Assembly: GCF_030816115.1 (NCBI RefSeq)
Contig: NZ_JAUSXQ010000001.1
Span: forward strand, 1,736,001-1,800,000
Source of the DNA: Chryseobacterium sp. W4I1
Lineage (GTDB): Bacteria; Bacteroidota; Bacteroidia; Flavobacteriales; Weeksellaceae
Length of the DNA stretch: 64,000 bases
Direction of reading: 5' to 3'
Position 1 is the first letter of the stretch; each line of letters opens with the position of its first letter. This document shows positions 1 through 7,871 of the stretch, piece by piece. Made by a program: the position numbers and the translations under genes. Under the pieces are notes generated by a model. It saw only the letters and a program-made list of their open reading frames with translations. It was not told the DNA's origin and did not search any database.

Positions 1-1003
1 TGTATATGCTCGTAGTGAAGTAAGCAGACTTTCTAACATCATTATCAGTATATGCTGTATATAGATCATAATCTACTACAAATTCTGATCTTAAACTAGG
101 AACTGCCTGGTTGTAGGCTGCCCCAACTGTATTCTGTTCTGCAGCAGCATTTGATACCTGAAATAGAACACCGTCATTAACATTACCTTCTTTTTCTTTC
201 CAAATAGCATAAAAGTTAGATCTTTGAGTAACACTCGGTGAAAGTCCCAATGCTAATTCCCCATACTTGATTGTATTAGCGTAATCACCTTTATAAAGAT
301 TAACTCTTGATAATAACCCGTAGATAGCAGCTTTACTTAATCTTCCTTTGTCAGCATCATTCTGTGTAATATTATCAGCTGAAAATAAAAGGTCTGCTAT
401 AATTTTATCATATACCTGTTCAACGGTCAGGTTTCGGGATGATGTATTATTTAAAGGAGAGTATGTTTCTGAATAATAAATCCCGATAGAAGTCTTTGCT
501 CCTGCAGATTGTGTAGGGATCTGAGAATAGGCTCTTACAATGTCAAAATGAACAATTGCTCTAAGCGCTCTTGCTTCTGCTTCTATATTTGTTTTTTGTG
601 TCCCAGATAATACCCCATTATTGATGTATTTCAAAACAAAATTGGTTCTGCTGATCGCAAGATATGCTGCATTATACAATCCTGTTGTCTGTGAGTTATC
701 TGAAGAAAATTCGAAGTTTGATGCGGCAAAGTTGGTATTCCTTCCCGAAGCAGTACGAACTAAATTATCGGTAGTAAGATCTCCCATAATAAGTTGACTC
801 CCTGTATCTCCACTATAATATCCACCTCCTTTAAGAGCTGTATAGGCACCATCCATAGCCTGTCTGAATGATTCGGCTCTGGTCATTGCCTGATCCTGAT
901 CTTCATTAATGGATGATATCTGATCTAAATTTCTTTCACAAGACGTCAACGAAACAAAGACCGTCAACGCTGCTAAACTTATTTTTATTATATTCTTTTT
1001 CAT
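1..1003 (-). CDS. SusD/RagB-family outer-membrane lipoprotein (3' end outside window)
   Basis: The surface lipoprotein partner of a SusC transporter, which captures a glycan or other nutrient and hands it to the barrel. The reading frame is open from the ATG at 1003 to the window edge, about 334 codons, so the C-terminus is missing. The N-terminus is a lipoprotein signal: a basic MKKN start, a hydrophobic stretch, then SLTSC with Cys22 as the lipidation site. The body has SusD-like helical stretches, such as the region reading EARALRAIVHFDIVRAYSQ. It lies 15 nt downstream of the SusC gene, the usual SusC-SusD order, so they are almost certainly co-transcribed. Substrate unknown; no glycosidase is visible nearby. 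Confidence 0.9.
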   Translation of the reverse strand, partial: MKKNIIKISLAALTVFVSLTSCERNLDQISSINEDQDQAMTRAESFRQAMDGAYTALKGGGYYSGDTGSQLIMGDLTTDNLVRTASGRNTNFAASNFEFSSDNSQTTGLYNAAYLAISRTNFVLKYINNGVLSGTQKTNIEAEARALRAIVHFDIVRAYSQIPTQSAGAKTSIGIYYSETYSPLNNTSSRNLTVEQVYDKIIADLLFSADNITQNDADKGRLSKAAIYGLLSRVNLYKGDYANTIKYGELALGLSPSVTQRSNFYAIWKEKEGNVNDGVLFQVSNAAAEQNTVGAAYNQAVPSLRSEFVVDYDLYTAYTDNDVRKSAYFTTSIY

Positions 1004-1018
1004 AAAGCTAATTCAGTA

Positions 1019-3814
1019 TTAAAATTCTAATTGCAATCCTACCAAGATTGTTCTTATAGCAGGGTAAGTATAAAGATTGTATGATCCCGGAACAAACATT
1101 GAAGTAGAATCTGCAGATCCTAATGAAACTTCAGGTTCTCCGTGGAATTTAGTTACCGTAAATAAATTCTGCCCCTGTACATATGCTCTAAGCTTATTGA
1201 TTGGTGATCCTTCTCCAAGGAATTCTTTATCAAACGTATATCCTAATGTCAGTGATCTTAATCTTAAATAATCTGATTTTTCAATCCATTGGTCTGAATC
1301 ACGCATCCCGTTTGAATCCACTTTCTGGAATACTCCTGTATCACCTGGATTTTGCCAAACATTAGCCGCAGATTGTGCCATATTTCTGCCGGCAACAGCA
1401 AGAGTTGGGTCAACAGCCGCTGCGTACATATTGTTATAAGTATATCCTCCTAACTTGAATGCAAAGTCGGCGCTGAAATCAAGTCCTTTATACTGAAAAG
1501 TAGTTCCGAATCCACCAAAGCTTTTTGGGAAAGGTGATTTGTCCGTAAGAGGAACTGCATTTGATGCACTATAAACATTAGTAATGTTCCCCGCTTTATC
1601 ATAGTATAACGCATCTCCATTATTTGGATCTACTCCTGCAAACCTAACATTGTAGAATACATATGGAGATTCACCTACTTTAAGATAAGTATACCCTAAG
1701 TTTCTTTCAGTCTGTCCATCTGCTAATCTGTCAAGAGTTGATTTCTGGAAAGAGATGTTAGCATGTAAATTCCACTGGAAATCTTTCTTTTTAAGAACAT
1801 CTACACTAAGCTCAACTTCAAGTCCTTTTTGGGACATATCACCTGCATTAATATATTGGTAAAGGCCTCCTTCTTGTTTATCCAAAGGTACAAGCTGCAC
1901 AAAGTCTTTTCTCTTATTCTGGTATACTTCTACAGATCCACGGATTCTTCTGTTCCACATGGTGAAATCAACCCCTAAGTTGGTAATTGCATTAGATTCC
2001 CATTTAAGGTTTGTATTACCAATAATATAGTTTCCTTGTGAAGATGTCCCAGGGTATAAAGCTCCATTAGAACCGTATAAACCATAACTGATATTGGTTA
2101 CATTGTAATAATCAGGCAATGTGCCATCATTACCTGTTGTACCGTATGACCCTCTAAGTTTCAAATCATTGATAAAGCCACCATTCATAAAGTCTTCCTT
2201 CGCGATATTCCAAGCTGCACTTGCAGACCAGAATACTCCGCTTTGATTATTGGCCCCAAATCTTGATGAAGCATCTCTTCTCAATGATCCTGTTACCAAA
2301 TACTTACCTTGATAGTCATAATTGATCATCCCTGCTAAACTGAATAGGGTATTTCTTGTTTTAACTCCGGTAAATGTATTTCTGTCTGAAGGGGTAGTAA
2401 TGGAAGGAACACTAAGTACAGGTGATTTCAATCCATAAGCACCTCCGTTCACTGTTTCATTGAAGTTATCATTATACTCGATAAATCCTAAGAAATCAAA
2501 GTTGTGGCTTCCGAATGATTTTTTATAATTAACGGAGTTATTCCATGTGTAGTTAAATGTATAGAATGAATTTTTATTCAATGAACCTGTAGGAACCCCG
2601 TTTACTGTTAAATCAAGGTTTGAACCTTTTCTCAGCCATTGAGTTCCTAAATACCAGTCATAAAGCCCATTGAAATTGGTTTTAAATTTCAGACCATCAA
2701 TGATTTTATATTCAGCAAATAAAGTTACCGGAATTCTCAATCTCTGATCCTCCAGAGTATAATTACGAATTTGCTCTACAACGTTTGAACCAGCTCTCAT
2801 GGTCTGGTTATAACTTCCATCCGGGTTATAGATAGGCTCATAAGGAGCATATTTATACATTGCTCCAAAAGGATTCTGTGTATTATTTCTGTCTCTGAAA
2901 TTCTGAGTAACCTGATACTGAACTCCAAGGTTAATTCCTACGTTCAGCTTTTCACTTAATTTATTTGTAAATCCGAAGTTACCGGTATATCTTTTAAGTC
3001 CGTCTATATCTCTAATAATTCCGTTATCAGAATCATATCCTAATGAGTAATAAAAAGTGCTTTCTTTGGATCCTCCCTGTGCACTAAATAAGTAAGACTG
3101 GATGCTTGAAGGTTTTAACAAATCTTTTTGCCAATTATGATCAAAAGCAGCAAGTCGGTCCATTTCCTCCTGAGATCTAGGCTTAAAACCAAGATATCCC
3201 AATTGATTTTGGAAACCCATCAACTCTCTTGAGTTCATCATAGTGTAGTTATTGTCCTTCAACCTTTCACTGAAACCAAATTTAGTTTCAAATGAGTAAT
3301 GAGTTTTTCCAGCTTTTCCAGCTTTTGTAGTTACCACAACTACACCATTTGCTCCTCTTGCTCCATACTGCGCTGTAGCAGCAGCATCTTTAAGAATTGA
3401 AATAGATTCTACATCCGCAGGATTGATTGCACTAAACTGCCTTGCAGTCATATACATCCCGTTCACCACATAAGTAGGTTCTGAAGACCCTCCAACACCA
3501 GCGATCCCTCGAACCTGAATTGTAGCGGCAGCACCCGGCTGTCCTGTGCTACTTTGTACAAATACCCCTGAAGCTCTACCTTGTAAAGAGTTTCCGATAG
3601 AGGTGGTAGGAGAGTTCCTTCTGATTTCATCTCCTCCTACAACGGCCTGGGCCTGAGTGATTTCATCTGCTTTCTTCTTCTGGTATCCGGTAACGATCAC
3701 TTCTTCGATCTTATTTTCCTTCAGAACAGAATCGTTCTTAGTTTTTTGTGCAAAGGCAGCTTGTCCTAAAAAAAACAGAGCTCCGGCACTTAATACATGC
3801 AATCTCACATTCAT
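1019..3814 (-). CDS. SusC/RagA-family TonB-dependent outer-membrane transporter
   Basis: A 931-residue TonB-dependent barrel that imports the ligand bound by the downstream SusD lipoprotein. I chose the ATG at 3814: the frame extends to a TTG at 3838, but the ATG gives a clean signal peptide ending QAAFAQ and leaves about 28 nt after a good promoter. A TonB-box-like EEVIVTGYQ is near residues 37-45, followed by the plug domain (GRASGVFVQ, then VRGIAGVGG). The chain ends in a hydrophobic beta strand with terminal Phe. The usual N-terminal carboxypeptidase-regulatory-like domain of about 80 residues is missing, so the TonB box follows the signal peptide almost directly. Substrate cannot be read from sequence. 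Confidence 0.93.
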   Translation of the reverse strand: MNVRLHVLSAGALFFLGQAAFAQKTKNDSVLKENKIEEVIVTGYQKKKADEITQAQAVVGGDEIRRNSPTTSIGNSLQGRASGVFVQSSTGQPGAAATIQVRGIAGVGGSSEPTYVVNGMYMTARQFSAINPADVESISILKDAAATAQYGARGANGVVVVTTKAGKAGKTHYSFETKFGFSERLKDNNYTMMNSRELMGFQNQLGYLGFKPRSQEEMDRLAAFDHNWQKDLLKPSSIQSYLFSAQGGSKESTFYYSLGYDSDNGIIRDIDGLKRYTGNFGFTNKLSEKLNVGINLGVQYQVTQNFRDRNNTQNPFGAMYKYAPYEPIYNPDGSYNQTMRAGSNVVEQIRNYTLEDQRLRIPVTLFAEYKIIDGLKFKTNFNGLYDWYLGTQWLRKGSNLDLTVNGVPTGSLNKNSFYTFNYTWNNSVNYKKSFGSHNFDFLGFIEYNDNFNETVNGGAYGLKSPVLSVPSITTPSDRNTFTGVKTRNTLFSLAGMINYDYQGKYLVTGSLRRDASSRFGANNQSGVFWSASAAWNIAKEDFMNGGFINDLKLRGSYGTTGNDGTLPDYYNVTNISYGLYGSNGALYPGTSSQGNYIIGNTNLKWESNAITNLGVDFTMWNRRIRGSVEVYQNKRKDFVQLVPLDKQEGGLYQYINAGDMSQKGLEVELSVDVLKKKDFQWNLHANISFQKSTLDRLADGQTERNLGYTYLKVGESPYVFYNVRFAGVDPNNGDALYYDKAGNITNVYSASNAVPLTDKSPFPKSFGGFGTTFQYKGLDFSADFAFKLGGYTYNNMYAAAVDPTLAVAGRNMAQSAANVWQNPGDTGVFQKVDSNGMRDSDQWIEKSDYLRLRSLTLGYTFDKEFLGEGSPINKLRAYVQGQNLFTVTKFHGEPEVSLGSADSTSMFVPGSYNLYTYPAIRTILVGLQLEF

Positions 3815-3842
3815 ATTAACAGATTTTAATATATTCAAGCGA

Positions 3843-3873
3843 CAAATATGTTAATAAATATCAATAACGTCAA
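3843..3873 (-). promoter_or_regulatory. Bacteroidetes-type promoter of the SusC/SusD operon
   Basis: On the minus strand a TTG at 3873-3871 is followed after 20 nt by CATATTTG (3850-3843), one mismatch from TAnnTTTG. The predicted start would be near 3836, giving a leader of about 20 nt before the ATG at 3814. This supports the ATG over the upstream TTG as the SusC start. Confidence 0.6.
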
Positions 3874-4179
3874 TTGATTAAAATCTGAAAACAGGAAATG
3901 TAATTGGCAATATTACCAGCAATACCTGAAAAATGATAAAGAAAAAAATTAATTGTATTTAAAAATTTAACGAAAAATAAAGCAAGTTGAATGTTAATAG
4001 AATTTTAACAAAAAGTAAGAGCAAAATTAAATTACATTAATTTATTACAATAGATTAAAAATATAAATGTATTCATAAAAAATAAAGAATAAAATAAACT
4101 TAACATAAGCCGAATTTTAAAGAAAAAAGAAAATCTCAAAAACCACATTCGTAACATTTATGCAAAAAGCTTTAATTAA

Positions 4180-4208
4180 AAATAAAAAGACTGCCTCTGC
4201 AGGCAGTC
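4180..4208 (-). terminator. Intrinsic terminator after the DUF779 gene
   Basis: GACTGCCT at 4189-4196 and AGGCAGTC at 4201-4208 form an 8-bp stem with a 4-nt loop. Read on the minus strand the stem is followed by a T-rich tract. It lies about 30 nt past the DUF779 stop codon. The rest of the 3874-4238 gap is very AT-rich, with nothing else I can name. Confidence 0.75.
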
Positions 4209-4238
4209 TCGTTCCCATAGGTTAGTTCAACTATACCT

Positions 4239-4622
4239 TTATTCGCTACGTTTTACTGGTTCTAAGTTTGTATATTCTTCAGGGGTAAAAAGTTTATAAT
4301 GAATTTTAAATGTTTTTCCCAACGGTGTTTCCAATGAAAACCCACCCGGACCGAAACCGTCTACAACATCCAATGTAAAATGGGAATACTTCCAATATTC
4401 AAATAAGTCACGGTCTATCCAGAATTCATGGCCGTTAATGGTTCCTATCATGGCATCATTCATTCTGGGAAAGAATCCTCCTTTCTCAAAACATTGTGGC
4501 TGGGTACCTTCACAGCATCCTCCAGCCTGGTAAAACATCAGGGCTCCGTATTTATCTTCGAGCTCATAAATGATATCTAATGCTTTTTCTGTAGCGGATA
4601 ATCTTGATATTTTAGTTTCCAT
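4239..4622 (-). CDS. DUF779 family protein linked to aldehyde dehydrogenase
   Basis: A 127-residue protein of the DUF779 family, usually encoded beside acetaldehyde/aldehyde dehydrogenases; biochemical role unknown. It has a Cys-rich segment reading GGCCEGTQPQCF near residues 34-45 and a conserved aromatic patch (FWIDRDLFEYWKYSHF), both typical. Three cysteines in this segment could bind metal or form a redox site, which is inference. It lies in the same direction as the aldehyde dehydrogenase at 5156-6685, with an alcohol dehydrogenase remnant between, so the original operon was probably aldehyde dehydrogenase, alcohol dehydrogenase, DUF779. Start at the first ATG. Confidence 0.85.
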   Translation of the reverse strand: METKISRLSATEKALDIIYELEDKYGALMFYQAGGCCEGTQPQCFEKGGFFPRMNDAMIGTINGHEFWIDRDLFEYWKYSHFTLDVVDGFGPGGFSLETPLGKTFKIHYKLFTPEEYTNLEPVKRSE

Positions 4623-4628
4623 TTTTCT

Positions 4629-4841
4629 GCTTTTGGGTTCAATTTAAGATGATAGGTTTGTTTTCCAGGTTTTGCCGGCTTGTCGCCATCAATAGCATGT
4701 AAGCCCATATGACAAACTCCACAGGGGATTACTTTTTTACCAATACTCATATCTTCCGGGTACTTTTACCGGAATTTCTTCTATTTTTATTGGCTGACCG
4801 TAGCCTTTCACTATTGCAGCTTTCATTGTTTTTGAAATCAT
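4629..4841 (-). pseudogene. Remnant of zinc-dependent alcohol dehydrogenase (AdhP-like)
   Basis: Reading minus from an ATG at 4841 (or 4826) gives a good N-terminus of a class I-type zinc alcohol dehydrogenase: MKAAIVKGYGQP, then IEEIPVKVPGRYE, then a stop. About 10 codons later in another frame the catalytic-zinc motif CGVCHMGLHAIDGD appears, where intact enzymes have CGVCHTDLHA. The disruption is near 4763-4775, where a G seems lost and an A-run extended. After about 60 codons all similarity ends: roughly 270 residues, including the Rossmann domain, are missing. It sits between the DUF779 and aldehyde dehydrogenase genes, where an alcohol dehydrogenase is expected. The motif match is strong; the exact boundaries are approximate. 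Confidence 0.8.
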
Positions 4842-4890
4842 ATGTATTGGAGTTTGGTTGGTTTAGTTTTGAATGATGAACTAGCCAATG

Positions 4891-4965
4891 GTGAATGGTC
4901 AATTGTGAATTTTACTAGCAACAGGATTATTGACCATGACTTACGTAGCAAAATTGACTATTCAC
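4891..4965. repeat. Inverted repeat, possible small non-autonomous element
   Basis: GTGAATGGTCAATT (4891-4904) and AATTGACTATTCAC (4952-4965) are inverted copies with one mismatch, enclosing about 47 nt. Related GAATGGTCAATTGTGAAT-like words around it give it a MITE-like look. It sits upstream of the decayed alcohol dehydrogenase. No transposase is present. Whether it recurs elsewhere in the genome cannot be seen here. Confidence 0.4.
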
Positions 4966-5015
4966 ATTAAAATTCCCCTTCTCTGTTTACCCGAAATATT
5001 TAAGACAGTCAATCT

Positions 5016-5143
5016 TTGCGCGAGGGATAGGAAGGGCGGCGAGGAACGAGCCGGTGCGGAATGAAATGGAGCACCGAAACGAAGTGAAGCCCTGGAAAGC
5101 CCGACCGTTTTGCCCCGGTATTCCGGGGCAAACGGGCACGCCC
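5016..5143. repeat. GC-rich structured intergenic element with a strong hairpin
   Basis: A block of about 130 nt, far richer in G and C than its surroundings, between the alcohol dehydrogenase remnant and the end of the aldehyde dehydrogenase gene. It contains short repeated words (gcgga, gaacgag, ccga) and ends in a perfect 10-bp stem, TTTGCCCCGG (5109-5118) with CCGGGGCAAA (5123-5132). There is no open reading frame. It resembles intergenic repeat elements common in Chryseobacterium-type genomes (recollection, not searched). The hairpin may also act as a 3' end for the aldehyde dehydrogenase mRNA. Confidence 0.45.
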
Positions 5144-5155
5144 TAATATTTAAAA

Positions 5156-6685
5156 TTAAAAGAAACCTAATTTGTTTTTATTGTAGGAGATCAGCATATT
5201 TTTAGTCTGACGATAATGATCCAGCATCATTTTATGGTTTTCTCTGCCTATTCCCGACTGTTTGTATCCTCCAAAAGGTGCTCCGGCAGGATAGGAGTGG
5301 TATTGATTCACCCAAACTCTTCCGGCCTGTATCTGGCGGGGAACATTATATAGCTGATGGGCATCTCTTGTCCATACTCCCGCACCAAGTCCGTAGATCG
5401 TGTCATTGGCGATTTTAATTCCTTCTTCTTCATCTTTAAAAGTAGTGAACGCAAGCACGGGACCGAAGATCTCTTCCTGGAAAATTCTCATCCTGTTGTT
5501 TCCTTTGAATATGGTAGGCTTAATGTAAAAACCCTCTTCCAGGCCTTCTCCCACGTTATTTATATCTCCTCCAACCAGAACTTCTGCTCCTTCTTCTTTT
5601 CCTAACTGAATATAGGAAAGAATCTTATCTTTTTGGATCTGTGAAGCCTGAGCACCCATCATAACCGTTTTATCAAGCGGGTTTCCTACTTTAATAGCTT
5701 TCACTCTTTCGATCACTTTTTCGATGAATGCATCTGCAATATCTTCCTGAACGAGCAGTCTTGAAGGACACGTACATATCTCTCCCTGATTAAGGGCGAA
5801 GAGAACAGCTCCTTCAATTGCTTTATCAAGGAATTCGTCATCTGCATCCATTACTGAGCTGAAAAATACATTTGGAGATTTACCACCCAACTCAAGAGTT
5901 ACAGGGATAATATTTTCTGTCGCATATTGCATGACAAGTCTGCCCGTAGCGGTAGACCCTGTAAATGCTGCTTTTGCCACTTTGGGATTGGTCACTAATG
6001 CTCTTCCAAGCTCTGCACCGAAGCCGTTGACAATATTAATAACCCCAGCTGGTAACAGATCGCCAATAATTTCCATTAAAACCATAATGGAAACAGGAGT
6101 ACTTTCTGCAGGCTTCAGAACTACACAGTTTCCCGCGGCTAAAGCCGGAGCCAACTTCCAAACAGCCATCAGTATCGGAAAATTCCATGGGATAATCTGT
6201 GCAATCACTCCAAGAGGTTCATGAACAATCAGGGATACGGTATCTTTATCAAGCTCATTGTGAGAACCTTCGTCTGCACGAATTACCGAAGCAAAGTATC
6301 TGAAATGATCTATAGCAAGGGGTAAATCGGCAGCAAGCGTTTCTCTTACAGCTTTTCCGTTGTCGATGGTTTCAACAATGGCTAGATGCTCCAGATTTTG
6401 TTCGATCCTATCCGCAATTTTATTTAATATAATGCTTCTCTCTGTAGAAGATGTATTTTTCCAGGTCTGGAATGCTTTATCAGCGGCATTCACGGCCAGT
6501 TCCAAATCTTCTTTGGAAGAATGTGCCACTTGGGTAAAATTCTGCCCGTTCACCGGAGAAACTACATTGAAGTACTGTCCGTTTACCGGAGGTGTAAATT
6601 TACCGCCGATATAATTATCATATTTGTTTTTAAATTCTGGCCACTGAAAAGCGGTTTCTGATTTTGGTTCTGTAATTGTGCTCAT
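5156..6685 (-). CDS. NAD-dependent aldehyde dehydrogenase (ExaC/AcoD type)
   Basis: Oxidises an aldehyde, probably acetaldehyde or another short-chain aldehyde, to the acid with NAD. The frame extends to 6751, but the ATG at 6685 gives a 509-residue protein starting MSTITEP, matching the family's usual length. Hallmarks are present in order: the NAD region WNFPILMAVWKLAPALAAGN, catalytic Glu in LELGGKSPN, and catalytic Cys in NQGEICTCPSR, where the CTC pair is typical of the acetaldehyde-dehydrogenase-II-like group. It is divergent from an AraC regulator whose intergenic region carries two direct repeats, and precedes the alcohol dehydrogenase remnant and DUF779 gene. An alcohol/aldehyde catabolic or detoxification role is likely. 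Confidence 0.93.
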   Translation of the reverse strand: MSTITEPKSETAFQWPEFKNKYDNYIGGKFTPPVNGQYFNVVSPVNGQNFTQVAHSSKEDLELAVNAADKAFQTWKNTSSTERSIILNKIADRIEQNLEHLAIVETIDNGKAVRETLAADLPLAIDHFRYFASVIRADEGSHNELDKDTVSLIVHEPLGVIAQIIPWNFPILMAVWKLAPALAAGNCVVLKPAESTPVSIMVLMEIIGDLLPAGVINIVNGFGAELGRALVTNPKVAKAAFTGSTATGRLVMQYATENIIPVTLELGGKSPNVFFSSVMDADDEFLDKAIEGAVLFALNQGEICTCPSRLLVQEDIADAFIEKVIERVKAIKVGNPLDKTVMMGAQASQIQKDKILSYIQLGKEEGAEVLVGGDINNVGEGLEEGFYIKPTIFKGNNRMRIFQEEIFGPVLAFTTFKDEEEGIKIANDTIYGLGAGVWTRDAHQLYNVPRQIQAGRVWVNQYHSYPAGAPFGGYKQSGIGRENHKMMLDHYRQTKNMLISYNKNKLGFF

Positions 6686-6746
6686 ATAAGTAATTTTATT
6701 TTTTTTAGTAATGCCTAAATTACATTTACAAATGAAAAAGGAATAG

Positions 6747-6777
6747 CACAATCGTGTAAAAAAATATCACAATAGTG
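6747..6777. promoter_or_regulatory. Direct repeats CACAATmGTG, candidate AraC-regulator site
   Basis: CACAATCGTG (6747-6756) and CACAATAGTG (6768-6777) are direct repeats with starts exactly 21 bp apart, two helical turns, the arrangement AraC-family dimers use. They lie between the aldehyde dehydrogenase (start 6685) and the AraC gene (start 6867). A minus-strand TTCATTTG near 6737-6730, one mismatch from TAnnTTTG, could be the aldehyde dehydrogenase promoter just beyond the repeats. Binding by the adjacent regulator is inference. Confidence 0.55.
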
Positions 6778-6866
6778 CAGATATTCAATTTTATAGTTTT
6801 GTTAACAATAGCATTAGGACTAAAATTTATATATTTGAGTGATTGGGTTTTATAAATGTTTAGAAA

Positions 6867-7808
6867 ATGAATAATGATAACAAATTTTTATTGAATACTC
6901 CTGAATTGAAGAAGGAGAGCCAGTTATTGAACCTTGTTGAAAACCAGACAAAATTCAATCTAAACAACTGTGAATTCAGTATATATGAAACACATAAAGC
7001 AGCTTTTGGAGTGAAACTTCACTTTGAAAATATTGCTTTTACAGCAATGCTGAGAGGTAAAAAACATATGAAGCTGGACAATAAAACGAATTACTTCGAT
7101 TATTTTCCCGGAGAAAGCGTTCTGGTGGCACCCGGTGAAACCATGGTGATCGACTTTCCTGAAGCGGATCTATCACCCACACAATGTATCTCTTTAAGCC
7201 TTAATCCTGATTTTATAGAAGATTCTCTTAATTATTTAAATTATAGTCTTCCTAAAGTAGATGAAACTTCACAGTGGAATATCCAGCTGGACGAGTTTTT
7301 TCTTTTCAATAATCAATCTTTAACATCTGCTACCAACAATATCATGCGAATAGCGATGGACGATAATTCTCAGAAAGACATCATGGCAGATTTTGCCCTG
7401 AAAGAACTTTTGATCAGACTAATGCAGACACAGGCCAGAAGTATGGTAGAAAAAAATATAGCTAAAAATAAGTCGAGGATAGGGTTTGCAGTGGATTATA
7501 TCAAAAAAAATCTACATCAAAAGTTATCGATTGAAAGTATGGCAAAACTTGCTTATGTAAGTAAATCCAATTTTTTTAAAATGTTTAAAGATGAACTGGG
7601 CACTTCTCCTAATGATTTTATTCTGCAGGAAAGAATCAACAGAGCTAAGGAATTGCTTGCAGGGCAGAACAGCATTAAGGAAACAGCCTATCAGACAGGA
7701 TTCTCAGACACTAATTATTTTACGAGAGTGTTTAAGCAATTGGTGGGAGTTACTCCGAAAAATTATCAGATACGAGCTGAATTTTCTGACCGATATCTGA
7801 ACAGTTAA
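6867..7808 (+). CDS. AraC-family transcriptional regulator of the aldehyde module
   Basis: A 313-residue regulator with an N-terminal sensing domain (about residues 1-190) and a C-terminal double helix-turn-helix (about 205-305). The HTH is clear: LSIESMAKLAYVSKSNFFKMFK, then IKETAYQTGFSDTNYFTRVFKQLVGVTPKNY. It is divergent from the aldehyde dehydrogenase with two 21-bp-spaced direct repeats between, so it probably activates that gene in response to an aldehyde or alcohol. A perfect -7 element TATATTTG lies at 6830-6837, about 30 nt before the ATG, with no TTG at the usual distance. A hairpin terminator follows. Confidence 0.9.
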   Translation: MNNDNKFLLNTPELKKESQLLNLVENQTKFNLNNCEFSIYETHKAAFGVKLHFENIAFTAMLRGKKHMKLDNKTNYFDYFPGESVLVAPGETMVIDFPEADLSPTQCISLSLNPDFIEDSLNYLNYSLPKVDETSQWNIQLDEFFLFNNQSLTSATNNIMRIAMDDNSQKDIMADFALKELLIRLMQTQARSMVEKNIAKNKSRIGFAVDYIKKNLHQKLSIESMAKLAYVSKSNFFKMFKDELGTSPNDFILQERINRAKELLAGQNSIKETAYQTGFSDTNYFTRVFKQLVGVTPKNYQIRAEFSDRYLNS

Positions 7809-7824
7809 ACTTGTATAAATTATA

Positions 7825-7853
7825 AAAAGCATTCCAAATAATGGAATGCTTTT
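7825..7853. terminator. Bidirectional terminator between the AraC and HMG-CoA synthase genes
   Basis: AAAAGCATTCCA (7825-7836) pairs perfectly with TGGAATGCTTTT (7842-7853), with a 5-nt loop and a T-rich end on both strands. The flanking genes converge on it. Confidence 0.85.
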
Positions 7854-7871
7854 ATTCTTTTTAAAAACGTT

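Noticed and set aside
1077..1271. Small open frames on the strand opposite to SusC and to many other genes
   Set aside because: They lie wholly within well-supported genes in other frames, have no promoter and no family-like motifs. They are shadow frames.
4891..4965. Insertion sequence at the aldehyde module
   Set aside because: There is no transposase frame, only a short inverted repeat, so I list it as a possible MITE-like repeat only.
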